A stretch of 64,000 nt of DNA, taken from contig NC_011669.1 in NCBI RefSeq assembly GCF_000150955.2, positions 2,238,993 to 2,302,992 on the forward strand, written 5' to 3'. The notes below the pieces were generated by a model, which ran no database searches, was not told where the DNA came from, and worked only from the letters and a program-made list of their open reading frames with translations. A program made the position numbers and the translations under genes. Positions 48,550 through 58,960 of this stretch are shown one piece after another; within the stretch, counting starts at the first letter, position 1, and every line of letters starts with the position of its first letter. This stretch comes from Phaeodactylum tricornutum CCAP 1055/1 (taxonomy: Eukaryota > Bacillariophyta > Bacillariophyceae > Surirellales > Neidiaceae).

Positions 48550-48789
48550 AAAAACCTAGTACCAACAGCAAGAACTCTCTTTTCAGTGCTCGTACCACGT
48601 CCTTTACGTATGAGGGAGAGGCATGCTTGCGGTGAAACTCGTCTCACAAGTCCTTTCGAGGCGTATTCCCGTTCCCCCCACTTGTGATGCTCTCGCGCGT
48701 CAAACATTTGATGTCGCGTAAGTCCGACGCTGCAACGTGATTGCACAATAGCCTGAATCATACTAGCCCAGTATATTGCCTGTCCTGGA

Positions 48790-49153
48790 GTGGTCGGATG
48801 AACGAAGCAAGATCTCAGAAAAATTTTACATATGAAATGTATGTCGATGGAAGTCTTGTGGATCGAGTTGTGGGAGACTTTGGCGATACAACCTTCACTA
48901 AGTTTGGCCCTCAGGGTGAGACGGAGACCTTGACTTCATGCCATCTACGGCTGCTATTGCAGGAACATCAAGCCCATTTTGTACCCCTTCAAGTGCCCCA
49001 CTTGCTTTTGATGTATCTAGCCCTACTGGCGGGGTAGTTGCCTCAACGTCGCCAGTGTTGACCCTGGCGCTGGCCAGCAATGTGAGAGAATTGGGTTTTA
49101 CACACACTTTGGCCACCGGGGTAATCGGGCTGGCCATCACTTTATTGTGGTAG
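48790..49153 (+). pseudogene. Decayed tandem fragment of the metalloprotease 3' end
   Basis: YEMYVDGSLVDRVVGDFGD with FGPQ (48834-48915) is nearly the same as YEVYVDGSLVDRVVGDFGR in the intact gene at 48083-48140. Further on, a Thr/Ser/Pro stretch and a hydrophobic tail (ATGVIGLAITLLW) lie in another frame, so at least one frameshift separates them near 48915-48938. No catalytic part is present. It is probably the remains of a second gene copy whose front has been lost. Confidence 0.7.
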
Positions 49154-49247
49154 CCCCATGCTTGCATGATTTATCCGAGAGCAGAATTTGAGGCATCTCA
49201 TCGACTTACAGAAAATTTCCATTCGAATTCAATGCAAAAACGATACT

Positions 49248-51062
49248 TTAAACTAGCAGACCTCCTTGTACAACGAGAAGCCGTTCCCATGATCGTCTTT
49301 TCGAAATGTGTTCCCATTCGTCTCTGCTGATGCTCCAAATCCTATACCTAACCGTAGCCGCGTACTTCCGCGCGCCCTGCCATGCCTCTGCCACGGGTTT
49401 ATCGTCAAGGTCCAGCTGAATATCGTATTCAGCGGGAGCCAGGCAGCGAATTTCATGGAGTAACCTGGCCTTTATGTTTGAAAGCAGCGCAAGACCACCA
49501 ATCAGACGAATCGTCTTATACAGAGCTGGCTGGTAGGATTCTGGACACGCTCCAATGGATTGCACAATCGCCTGCGGAAGACTGGCCCAGTCAAGTGGCA
49601 GTCCCAAATCGGAGGGACGAAAGAAGGCTTCGGGGAAGGTAAAGCGTTCCACACTTACGTTCAAAATTTGTTCTTCCTCTTCCTGATCTCTTCGTTGTCG
49701 TTCTTCCTCTTTCCGTTGGCGTAGTAAGCGCTGTCGTCTATCTTCGGGACTCTCATCCTCAGAATCTTCCGCATCGTCGTTGTCGCCGCTGTCGTCTTCG
49801 TTGTTGGTTTGGCCAAATATTTCATCCTTGCCGACACTTTCGTCATCGAAAAATTCATCCTTGGCCGCCAGCGTTTTGATTTGTTCTACTTCTTGTTCTG
49901 GTTGTTGTAGCTGCAAGGCGGCGGGCAACTGGACTCGTCCTTGTGTGGTTTTTTGGAAATCCGGTAAAACAAACTCTCGATCGTAGGGTCGCTGCCCGGC
50001 AGGGAGACGTCGTGCCAAAGCTATTTCGGTATGAAAATCGAGGGAGACGTAGGCCGTCCGCTCCCAAACATCGCGTACAATGAATTCCTGCTCCATCAAG
50101 TTCCATTGTCGATAGGAGCAAAAGTGTTTCCAAGCATTGATCAGATGCCGACCGCCAATTGGGACTCGCCGGATGGCTCGTGAGTCCAGTACCTGTTGTC
50201 GGTGAGTCGGAACAATGTGTGTGGCGCTCCAGCCGAGATCAACGACGCAGCAGGTATCGTAATCGTTGGAGACATTCTGAGCCGCGGCGACGGCGGATAC
50301 GCAGAGTCCGACGTGCGCGAAGCCCAGGTCTTCCAGCCAAGTCTGTACGATGAGATCCAGCATGATCCGAGGCGTGTGCGGGGCCAAAGCTAGCAGGACT
50401 GCACACGTTGCGGCGGGAATCTCGGGAGTGTCCGGATCGGCGGCTCTGGCTCGGGCGGCGATTTTCCAACCAAACGCCTGAGCTGTTTCGGTATGCGTTG
50501 GTACCGATACGTGCAAAAGATCCAAGAGACGCTTCCAGACTTGCACCTGATTGCCGAGATTAACAACGACACCGCGTTCGGTCGAGTGAGTGACACCAAT
50601 GAGCTGACTGGGATTCTGAACGGTGGATAACTGATCACCGACTAGAACAGTCCACTGTTGCGGTAGGCGCGCCGTTTTGTTGGGAATCAAGGACGGCAAT
50701 GTGTCCGTCGACCAACCGTACTTCAACGTGTCTCCACCATTGTCGATGATCAAAATGCGTGTCGGTGCGGGTGTTGATGTTGTGGTAGATAGTTTCTGGG
50801 GAGAAACGTTCTTTACCACTTTGACCTTGCGTACCGCAGAGTCGGCCCCCACTCGCTTCTTTTTCTTCGTTATAGTTGTATCTGTCGTAGGATCGGATGT
50901 CACCGCAGACTTTGGTCGTTTCCGTTTCTTCGCGACGCCGGCATCGCGTACCGAGGAAACGTTGGGATCGGGAACGGGAGCAGCCTCGGTAGCTTGCGTT
51001 GTCCTTTCGGCCTGGATGGTGCTGTTGCTGGTGTTATTATTGGCAACCATGATCGACACCAA
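49248..51062 (-). CDS. ARP6: Actin-related protein 6 (Arp6)
   Basis: A 604-residue actin-fold protein. The ATPase-like start IIDNGGDTLKYGWS and the phosphate-2-like CCVVDLGWSATHIVP are seen. The most specific part is the C-terminal third: SVERFTFPEAFFRPSDLGL, then TIRLIGGLALLSNIK and ARLLHEIRCLAPAEYDIQL, close to NFPVERFTVPEILFHPSDIG and VYSEVRCLTPTDYDV of animal and fungal Arp6. Arp6 is a subunit of the SWR1/SRCAP complex that exchanges H2A for H2A.Z. An acidic and then Arg/Glu-rich insert of about 90 residues (about 330-420) interrupts the fold. The N-terminal 100 residues are Lys- and Thr-rich and probably disordered with nuclear-localisation signals. Confidence 0.85.
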   Translation of the reverse strand: MVSIMVANNNTSNSTIQAERTTQATEAAPVPDPNVSSVRDAGVAKKRKRPKSAVTSDPTTDTTITKKKKRVGADSAVRKVKVVKNVSPQKLSTTTSTPAPTRILIIDNGGDTLKYGWSTDTLPSLIPNKTARLPQQWTVLVGDQLSTVQNPSQLIGVTHSTERGVVVNLGNQVQVWKRLLDLLHVSVPTHTETAQAFGWKIAARARAADPDTPEIPAATCAVLLALAPHTPRIMLDLIVQTWLEDLGFAHVGLCVSAVAAAQNVSNDYDTCCVVDLGWSATHIVPTHRQQVLDSRAIRRVPIGGRHLINAWKHFCSYRQWNLMEQEFIVRDVWERTAYVSLDFHTEIALARRLPAGQRPYDREFVLPDFQKTTQGRVQLPAALQLQQPEQEVEQIKTLAAKDEFFDDESVGKDEIFGQTNNEDDSGDNDDAEDSEDESPEDRRQRLLRQRKEEERQRRDQEEEEQILNVSVERFTFPEAFFRPSDLGLPLDWASLPQAIVQSIGACPESYQPALYKTIRLIGGLALLSNIKARLLHEIRCLAPAEYDIQLDLDDKPVAEAWQGARKYAATVRYRIWSISRDEWEHISKRRSWERLLVVQGGLLV

Positions 51063-51579
51063 GCCTCAACAAGGAAACACAACAAGAGACAATCACTGGA
51101 TTGTTGTAGCTTTGAGTGTCTGTATGGTAGTGTTGTTTACGGTAGGTGTCGGCAGGATCCGGTTCCGGTTCCTCTCCCATTCCTTCCTTGTCGTTTGTAA
51201 ATGTCACGTCCCCACAGTCAGCCAGCGTGCAGCGAGTAGCGAATAGGTAGTGGTGTCGATAAATGGACGCCTGCGACAACGACACGAAATTGTGTCGTCT
51301 ACGACTATGTTCGAATGTCCATTATTAACACTAGCGTGAAAAAAGTATGTGCAAACATAGGATTCCAATTGTGGACGGTCTACTGTTCGACATTCACAGA
51401 AATGGTCCACACCGACACAGCCTTGCCCCCCCCTGCACGAGACAACCAACCCTTCGGCACAGGACATTGGAGTGGAGTCGATCGGATCATAGGATCCTCA
51501 TGCACAGTCAATCCATTCATTTCGGACTGGTACATACGCACAGAGACAGATAGACACACATACGCACACGCTACGTACC
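51063..51579. other. Divergent promoter region between ARP6 and CWC27-like gene
   Basis: About 515 bp. A purine/pyrimidine-mixed CA-rich run lies near 51537-51570 just before the cyclophilin start. No gene recognised. Confidence 0.45.
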
Positions 51580-53226
51580 GTGATGAGCAGCGTGTACGCC
51601 ACCGAGCCCGCAACGTCGGGTCGGGTGATTTTCGAAACGACACACGGGCCTTTGGAGATTCAGCTGTGGTGCAACGAATGTCCCGAAACGACGAGATTCT
51701 TTCTGCAGCTCTGCATCGACGGATTTTTCGATGACATGCTTTTTCACCGTATCGTACCCGGGTTTCTCATCCAAACGGGTGCCATGCGACAGTCGGAAGT
51801 CGCCAGTCACCGCAACAACAAAGTCGACAGCAACAGTCAGCAAATCAACGATTCTTCGAGGGACGACAGGAAAGCCTACCGACAGGCTGTCCACGCCGAC
51901 TACGCATTGGAACGCCGTAAATACGAATTGCATTCACGGTTGCGATTCAATCATCGGGGACAAGTCGCTATGGCTTTGAATCTAGATGACGATCACGACC
52001 GGAACAATGGTGGTAGTGCAAGTGCCAGTGCTACCGCGGTGGAGTCTGTCGAAGACTTGCAGCCGCAGTTCTTTGTAACGCTCGACGAAGCGCCTTATTT
52101 GGACGGCAAACACGTATTGTTCGGGACCATATCGGGTCCTACCATTTTCAACGCCATTCGTATCGGTGGTGTGGAAGTGGACGATCAGCTAAACGCATCC
52201 CAACCGGTGGATCTCGAACACGCACCGCGGGTCCGAACGGTCAAAATTGTGGACAATCCCGTGCACGTCACCTTGCGTCCGTCGACGGAGACTGCCACCG
52301 TCGTTCCCTGGCGTTCAGCACCAGTCCACGAAGGCAATCAACAACACCAACGGAAAAAGAAGAAACGTAAAGGCAAGCTAGACATTAATGTTCTATCGTT
52401 TGGGGACGAAATGGAAGACGGGAATACCCGGCTTTCTCAACGGGATACAACGAGTCGCCACGATGCTCCCAAGGTCGAATTGATGGTCGCCGGCCAGGAT
52501 TCTGCAACGGACCATACGCCGCCCGAAACCCATGATATGCAATCAACGCAAAACCAGCCTCGTCTGGAGACTGACAACGGGGAACAATTGAAGCAGACTT
52601 TGAAGTACCGACCAAGTGCCGAATCCTTCGGTAAGGCAGTCAAGGACCAATCCATCAATTCTCCAAAATCCGAACAGCTTGCGCCAATCTCGAAAGCGAG
52701 CCATCTTGATAGCACAGACGCAAAGGTAGCCAAGAGTGCCGTGGAAGCACGTCGGGCCAAATACACCAAAGGACGCTTGGGTAAACGTCAGCGTGAAGAG
52801 GATACCATGAACAAACTATTGTCGTTTCAAAGCAAGGTCAAGGAACAGGTTTTGGGAAGTAGGAAGGCAGCCATGGAAGGGTTGGAGGATTCCTTAGCAT
52901 CACGCATGGCTCGTAGGGCGGCACAAGTCGAGGATGCTGACGATGCGAATGACCAGACACCGTCCTATCACGGACAAGTGCTGGAAGACGACGGCGAAGA
53001 TCGAGATATCGACGGTTCCTGGTTGGCGACGAGGTTTAAATGCCGTCGACACATGGACCAAAAATCCAAGGATGGAAAAGAATTGGCCGGAGATGGCCGC
53101 GCCGTGGATGATTATGAAGTTATTGACGAAAAGGTCAACGGTCATCATAGTGGTGATCATAATACTCGGAAGAGTCATAGTCGGCGCCGGCATAGACGGG
53201 AAACAGAAAGAGAAAAGCGTCGCTAA
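51580..53226 (+). CDS. CWC27: Spliceosomal cyclophilin, Cwc27-like
   Basis: A 548-residue protein. The N-terminal 200 residues are a cyclophilin-type PPIase fold: GRVIFETTHGPLEIQLW, then FFDDMLFHRIVPGFLIQTGAM and later FFVTLDEAPYLDGKHVLFG. This resembles Cwc27/SDCCAG10, including GRV/ILKTT-type start and ELW-CNE-CPE. An insert of about 60 residues with Asn/Ser/Asp falls between FLIQTG and the next conserved block. The C-terminal 330 residues are charged, with Lys/Arg/Glu coiled-coil and an RRHRRETEREKRR end, as in Cwc27. In the family the active-site pocket is often changed so that isomerase activity is lost; whether that is so here is not decided. Nuclear role in the Bact spliceosome is inferred. 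Confidence 0.75.
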   Translation: MMSSVYATEPATSGRVIFETTHGPLEIQLWCNECPETTRFFLQLCIDGFFDDMLFHRIVPGFLIQTGAMRQSEVASHRNNKVDSNSQQINDSSRDDRKAYRQAVHADYALERRKYELHSRLRFNHRGQVAMALNLDDDHDRNNGGSASASATAVESVEDLQPQFFVTLDEAPYLDGKHVLFGTISGPTIFNAIRIGGVEVDDQLNASQPVDLEHAPRVRTVKIVDNPVHVTLRPSTETATVVPWRSAPVHEGNQQHQRKKKKRKGKLDINVLSFGDEMEDGNTRLSQRDTTSRHDAPKVELMVAGQDSATDHTPPETHDMQSTQNQPRLETDNGEQLKQTLKYRPSAESFGKAVKDQSINSPKSEQLAPISKASHLDSTDAKVAKSAVEARRAKYTKGRLGKRQREEDTMNKLLSFQSKVKEQVLGSRKAAMEGLEDSLASRMARRAAQVEDADDANDQTPSYHGQVLEDDGEDRDIDGSWLATRFKCRRHMDQKSKDGKELAGDGRAVDDYEVIDEKVNGHHSGDHNTRKSHSRRRHRRETEREKRR

Positions 53227-53305
53227 TGTAATTTAAAACGTGTTTCTAAGGCGTCCGCTGTCGTTGGTCAATTGTCTAATCCTTGTAATATGAAAATGCA
53301 ATAGG

Positions 53306-55551
53306 TCAAAAAGTGAACCAGGCTTTCTTTTTCGTTGTTTTCCGCTTGTGGGCGGTGATTTCTTCCGAAAGATGCTTTATGTCGCTAGAAATCTTGTCGT
53401 TATTTACTTCGGAGATTTCAAAGTCACTGACCACCCTCAAAAAGTCTTCCATCATGTTCATGTTGCCCAGGATGTCAACATGATCGGAGCTCGAAGGGCC
53501 ACCACGCATAGGATCATCAACACAGAAACCCGGACTGTGATGGTATTCTCTAGTATGCACGGCTGTCTGCGATGGGTTCAGGCCAGTCTCTCTTCGCTTC
53601 CACAAGTCTACGCAAACATACCCAAGCGAGATAAGTGGTACAGATCCATCCCCGTCACTGTAACGAATCCCGTGGGTTACATTGCGCTCTGCATCGTTTA
53701 CAGTCGGATCCAGAACGACCGGTGGCTCCTGAAGATCTTGTCCTGGGCCTGCTTCATCTTTCGCCTCCTCGCGATTTCCCTGGTAGTAGTACGCGCGTTC
53801 CGTTGCAACCCCCACACCGTACATGCAATATATCTTCATGTTTGGTGCGTAAGGCAGTGGAGTTCGCGTTGGGTCGTGCCACGTTCTGGACGACGGTTTT
53901 TCGTCGTCACCGTACACAGACACCATTTTGGGGTTGGCAACTTCGTGCCCGCGTGCGGCACCGAATCCAATGAGAAAGTCGGCGACATCTTCGGCCGTGT
54001 GCGATTTATATGATACAAAGTCTTCTGCGAAGTCTTTGAGAGATGAATCTATGTCGATCGTTGCATTCATTTCGGATTTGGCGTTCTCTTTTGCATCTGT
54101 CATAACCATTAATGGAGACAACCCTTCCTCTGGACACATTGGGTCCTCCGCAGAACGTTTCAGGCACATGTCGGCACCACTACCCCAGATTGAATTTCCC
54201 CCTAATGGAAGCATTGTCCATAGCGATCCCCATGTCGTCCATAAATCTCGGCGCTGTCGTCGTCCGAAGAACTGTTCCAGCATACTGCCCATTGTTCCCA
54301 TGAGGATGGTGTCACTCATTTCTCCGGACAACAAGGCTGTTGCCGCTTTCACAACGCCCAGATGGGAACCGGCAATATTGACGTAAGCGTGAATATGCTC
54401 GTCAACCCAGTGTTTGCCTCCCCCACCTCCGCCCTTCGATGCACTCGTCGTCACCCATTTAAAGAAATAGTGGACTAACATTCCCCCCATGGAATGCGAG
54501 GTTAAAACAATCTTCTTCCCGGTAGTTTTGTGCATGGCTTCAATTGTGTGCCGTAGTTTAGTAAGGTATCCGTCGCGCTTTTCGAGTAAAGGAAACGCCA
54601 GGCGCCAGTCATACGGTTCCATCGTCATTTCGGATGGAGAATATCCCAAATCGGCCAAATTTTCAATGATCTGAAGCATCGCAAGAGAAAACGTCGGTAT
54701 TGTGAGGTCGATAAGATTCAAGCTTGAGAAGCATTTGACTCTGTAACTAAGAGCATGTGACTTGCCTTTCCGAAAACCCAATAGTTTGCCATGAAGTAGT
54801 CCGCCGCTTCAAAGCCTTGGGCAGCTCGTAGCCGAATGTCAGCTGGATCGACACCGGTCTTTAGACTCAACATCATATGCTCCTTCCAGCATTCCCGGTC
54901 AGTCAGAAAACTCCTTGCTCCACCAATAGCAGCCCAAAGGCGCTGTCGAAAATGACTGCGCGCACACTCTTTCCCGCCCCAAACCTCAAGACCCGATGTG
55001 ACAAAGCCGGGCATCATGACCACAGGATAGTTTGCTTTTGCGCCTTTTTGAGCCAGCTGAAAACCTGGTCGCTTCGTTTCTTGTGTCAGATACGACAGAG
55101 GAATAGACTGATTCAAGCGACTCCAACCCTGTTCGAATTGTGCGAGATAGGATGGAGGGATTGATTCGTTCAGTCGATTCCAACCTTGTTCCAGTTGGGG
55201 AAGTACTTTCTGCGCCACGGCCTCGTCTAGTCGAAACCGAGGATCCAGGACACCGAAACGTTTCAGGGCGAGTACCACAAGAAATTCGAGCAACCACAGT
55301 GCCAAGGCGCAGCCAATCAAGTATCCAACGGTTGATCTGGTAGATTGTTTCCTACTGCGGCGACGACGGCGGCGACAGAGGAATCCACGGGTCGACACCA
55401 TCTCATCGTCATCCGAAGAAGATCCTTCCTCCGAAGATGAGTCCTCCTGTTTGAGACTCGACGATTTGGATCCCATTTTCGACGCTCGTGACGCTTGCTG
55501 ATGATTGCTAGTCGTGTTTCTTTTGGCGTGGCGAGTTTTGTGTTTCGACAT
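53306..55551 (-). CDS. Phospholipid:diacylglycerol acyltransferase (PDAT, LCAT family), GC-AG intron
   Basis: Two exons, 54766-55551 and 53306-54670, join in phase 0 to 716 residues. The intron (54671-54765, 95 nt) has a GC donor (AG/GCAAGT) and a CAG acceptor. Splicing gives AADYFMANYWVFGK-IIENLADLGY, which aligns with AADFFMAGYWIWNKILQNLG in yeast PDAT. A Lys/Ser-rich cytosolic head precedes one membrane anchor (about 74-98), and the rest lies in the ER lumen. Conserved lipase elements are PVVMMPGFVTSGLEVW near the oxyanion region and the nucleophile elbow SHSMGG (Ser about 322), followed by AYVNIAGSHLG and a C-terminal His near DHVDIL. PDAT moves an acyl chain from phospholipid to diacylglycerol and makes triacylglycerol. 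The gene has no further introns visible. Confidence 0.85.
54671..54765 (-). other. GC-AG intron of the PDAT gene
   Basis: The donor is GCAAGT directly after ...GGAAAG and the acceptor is CTTCAG before ATCATTG. GT donors nearby (GTTTTC) would remove the conserved VFGK, so the GC site is preferred. Confidence 0.7.
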
Positions 55552-56430
55552 GTTGTTGCAGCTTGGGTCCAGGAAGACGACAGAATTATATTTCTTCCAC
55601 AGTCAAGCCAGAGCTCGTGGGGAGCGGATTCTGATACCAGTAGATTTTTGGAAGCAACTAGCCGAGACGGTAACCAAGTTCTCGTGCAGCAAGCTAGTGT
55701 AATTGTGTCACGCTCGAATGCAGGGATTTGATCGATGCGAACTCGGATCGGTGCATTCCACCAATTGTATGCGGTCTGCTGTTAGCGTTACGGAATCTCG
55801 TATTGGTGTTGCGCAGAGTTCCTCCTCGAAGGTCTTTCGCCGCTACGTTCTCATCTATTCGATTATCGCTTCGAAGATTTACTCCAACAGTACGTTCTCG
55901 AAGGAAGCGATTCGATATCGACAAAAAGGCCAGACCGTCTGAAACGAATGACCCTACCCCACCAAACCTACCTTCGGTAGCCTGCGAGGCACCGTGTCAC
56001 AGTCACTACCATCAAACCAGCAGTTCGCTGTGGGAAACTAGCAATCGTCGGCTCACGATGGATACTAAAAAGCTCAGAAAAGACTATCAGCCAAGTGAAG
56101 ATGTTCGCTTGGAAATTACAAGGAAACCATCGTTTTGCTGTGAAAGGTTTTCGATTAAAGTTAATAGTTAGTTTTCTCATTTTATTTTCTTGCTGTCACA
56201 ATACGCTTTGTACGGAACGCGTAAACCTATAGCTAGCCATGGCATAGAAAACGAAAATTCAGTTCAGGCCGAACAAAGGCAGACACATAAGGCTATTGTA
56301 AAGTAACGGATTTTTCTTATAATGTGGGAAAGCATAGCGATAAAGGTAATATTCAAAAAAGCAAGAGCGGGAGAGGGTTATAGACGTGTTGAAAACACGA
56401 CAAATTCAACCTAAGGCTTGGCACGTCAGT
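55552..56430. other. Intergenic region, no supported gene
   Basis: About 880 bp. A plus-strand frame of 147 codons (55728-56171) has no family features, no signal and a basic composition typical of chance frames, so it is not called. Confidence 0.45.
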
Positions 56431-56964
56431 TCAGCTGGCCGTACGGCGCATCGACAGGACTTTGCTGTGTCGAATAAGCTCATCTTCAGCTTCTGCTGTA
56501 TCCACGAACTGACCCCAGGTATCATTGTGGTCGACTATTGCCGGAACGGATGACTCTGAATATCGGGATAGTCGTGTGAGGTGTTTGACGTTGGTGTTTC
56601 TGCTCTCCTTTTCCGATGTCTCCACAGCGGCTATTTCTCGGTGGCGCCGGCTGGACCAGGATGGAGAGCTGGCGGTAGATGAGGCTGAAGACGACTGAGG
56701 CGTTTGACGTTCTCCTCGTGGAAACATCCATTGGGTGAGGGTTGACAGAGAATCATTGACCGTAAGTGATGCCTCGGAGGGCGCGGACTTGCTCCCCAAA
56801 TTTAACACGCCTACCTGTCGGCGATACATGGTTGTACTGCGGCTAAGGATCCTCGGCATTGTACGTGAAAGGTAGAATAGTGTGAACACTGTGTCTTCGA
56901 CAGCGGCCACTTTTCGCAGATGGATGCGTATAGCAGGTATAGTCGACCCTTCTTGTGGCAACAT
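56431..56964 (-). CDS. Hypothetical protein, Ser/Arg-rich
   Basis: A 177-residue frame without a family I can name. The middle is Ser-rich with Arg; the C-terminal 40 residues contain an acidic stretch (DNTWGQ-type, then AEAEDELIRH). An internal Met at residue 36 (56859) could be the true start. No membrane segment or signal peptide. Coding status is uncertain. Confidence 0.35.
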   Translation of the reverse strand: MLPQEGSTIPAIRIHLRKVAAVEDTVFTLFYLSRTMPRILSRSTTMYRRQVGVLNLGSKSAPSEASLTVNDSLSTLTQWMFPRGERQTPQSSSASSTASSPSWSSRRHREIAAVETSEKESRNTNVKHLTRLSRYSESSVPAIVDHNDTWGQFVDTAEAEDELIRHSKVLSMRRTAS

Positions 56965-57528
56965 GCGTAACCACGCGACCCATCAAAAGCCAAGTGTGCG
57001 TATGATGTGGAACAATTTGCTTTCCAATGAGAATTGAACCTGAAAGTGAACACGTAAGTTCAATCACAATGGATAAGGGTCATTGCAAATTGTAAATAGG
57101 ATTGGTTCACGTCAGTGAAAGATGATGTCGTCACATATGTTAGTACCATATGAGATATTCGTCAGCCAATCCAAAGTCATTGATCCGGTCGAAGTGCTCG
57201 AAAATACAATTTCTGACTCACTTTGACGAAGATCTGACAGATGTTTGTGTTTTTATTTAATCATTTTTGGAAACATAAATTATCAATGCACAAGAATGAA
57301 TCTTGGAGTGGCTGTCGAATAGCAAATACGACATATCATTATTGATTCTAGTTTCCGGGTTAATTTCATTTCGAACGTGTCGTTCAGATGTCGAAGGAAA
57401 AGGCTTACAAGACGCCCTTTTCTTTGGCTATCAAAAGCGTTCGGCATCTGCTTCACGGCAATCGACTGCTGTCTCCAACTAACTAATGTAATATATAGAG
57501 CGGCAACTAAATTTCACTCTCATTTGAC
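56965..57528. other. Intergenic region upstream of the carrier gene
   Basis: About 560 bp of AT-richer sequence with no gene or element recognised. Confidence 0.45.
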
Positions 57529-58685
57529 TTGACATTGTTAACGCTGATTCTATCTGGAGTGCAGCAAGGCCAAACGATGCCTTCTCAGTCACTAAGTCCG
57601 CTCATTGCGGGTTTCACTGGTGGTGTAGTTAGCACAACGCTCCTACTTCCGCTGGATGTCATCAAAGTCCGGCTGCAAGTGAACGAATCCCCTGCTTCAC
57701 CAGTCGGTTCAGATCAGAAACATGGTCGTAAGCGGCGTTTGGGAGCTACTCGTGTGATGCAAGGCATTGTGAAACACGAAGGGTTTCGCGGATTGTGGGT
57801 CGGCTGGACACCGGCTGTGATTGGATCCGCTGTGTCGTGGGGAGGATATTTCTTCTTTTACGAAAGCTTCAAAAAGCAGCTTGTTGAACACAAGAATCGC
57901 CAAACTTCGAGTGGTGGTAGTTCCAATAGCGCTACTATACAGTCCGCAAGCGACGTATTGAGTTCACTCGATAATTTTGCCCTGGCCTGTACAGCTGGTG
58001 GCGTCATGGTTTTAATGACGAATCCGATCTGGTTGATCAAGATCCGCATGCAACTCCAAATGAAGAGAGCAAGCGAACTGCTCAATATCAAGCCGTATCG
58101 AAATATTGGTGATGCAGTAGCTACTATTGTGAGAGAGGAAGGTCCACTGGCTCTTTATAAGGGTGTCGGACCAGCTTTGTTATTAACGTCCCACGGAGGA
58201 GTTCAATTTGTGGTATATGAATACTTGAAGAAGCACTTTCGCTTCCAACGGATAAACCGGGAAGAAACAGGAAGAGCAACGCAAGGCATTACGAAAAGAC
58301 TACAAAAGTCAGCTGGATACCTGGCAATGGGGGCTGTCGCAAAAATGTAAGTATATCTGGATTTAGCAGATTCTTGAAAGCTTCGATTCCTGTCTCACCG
58401 TCAGTTCCAAATGCCGATAGTGCGGCAAGCACAGTGACGTATCCGTTACAAACGATCAAGGCACGTATGCAGCAAAGGTCGGATGCGTTGGAATTCACCG
58501 CTGACGGCGAGGTTCGGGCAGTCAGACGCGACTACAGAGGCCTGTTCTCAACGATAAAGCGCGTGTTCAGACAAGAAGGCTTTGTTGGATTTTTCAAAGG
58601 TTGCATTCCCAATGCCATTCGAGTTGCCCCTGGTGCGGCTATCACATTTGTGGTTTATGAAGCGCTTATGGATTATCTCGATTAG
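57529..58685 (+). CDS. Mitochondrial carrier (SLC25A32/FLX1-NDT-like), two exons
   Basis: Exons 57529-58346 and 58421-58685 join over a 74-nt intron (GTAAGT...GATAG) in phase 2, giving 360 residues (344 from the ATG at 57577). Three carrier repeats are visible with signatures PLDVIKVRLQV, NPIWLIKIRMQLQ and YPLQTIKARMQQ. The NPxW in the second repeat, with the third YPLQ, is typical of the folate/FAD/NAD carriers (SLC25A32, FLX1, NDT) rather than ADP/ATP carriers. Six membrane helices are seen with a long loop after repeat 1. The intron joins MGAVAK to IAASTVTYP. Transported solute unknown; FAD, NAD or folate are likely candidates. The 3' end is repeated twice downstream (see next entries). 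Confidence 0.75.
58347..58420 (+). other. Intron of the carrier gene
   Basis: A 74-nt GT-AG intron; removing it restores the third carrier signature in frame. Confidence 0.75.
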
Positions 58686-58770
58686 ATATCATTCCCAATG
58701 CCGCTCAAATGCCATAGGAGCGGTTATCATATTTGTGGTTTGTGAAGCACTAATGGATTATTTCGATTAG
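58686..58770 (+). pseudogene. Partial copy A of the carrier 3' end
   Basis: This copies the last about 83 bp of the carrier gene (58603-58685), with a change in nearly every fifth base. It ends with the same TTTCGATTAG stop region. Confidence 0.75.
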
Positions 58771-58960
58771 GGATGGCGAGGTTCGGACAGTAGAACGCAA
58801 CTACGAAGGCCTTTTCACAACGATAAAGCGCGTATTCAGACAAGAAGGTTTTGTTGGATTTTGCAAAGGTTGCAATTTTGACACCATTCGAGTTGCCCTT
58901 GGAGCGGCAATCACATTGTTGGTTTATCAAACGCCTATAGGTAGATTATCTCGATTACAG
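58771..58960 (+). pseudogene. Partial copy B of the carrier 3' end
   Basis: This copies about 58504-58685 and includes ACGATAAAGCGCGT, CAGACAAGAAGG and the final helix, with several differences and a small insertion near its end (CTATAGGTAG). It follows copy A directly, and the block is longer than copy A. Confidence 0.75.

Noticed and set aside
55728-56171. 147-codon plus-strand frame
   Set aside because: Basic composition with many Arg and Ser, no family or targeting pattern, no sign of a start context; not supported.
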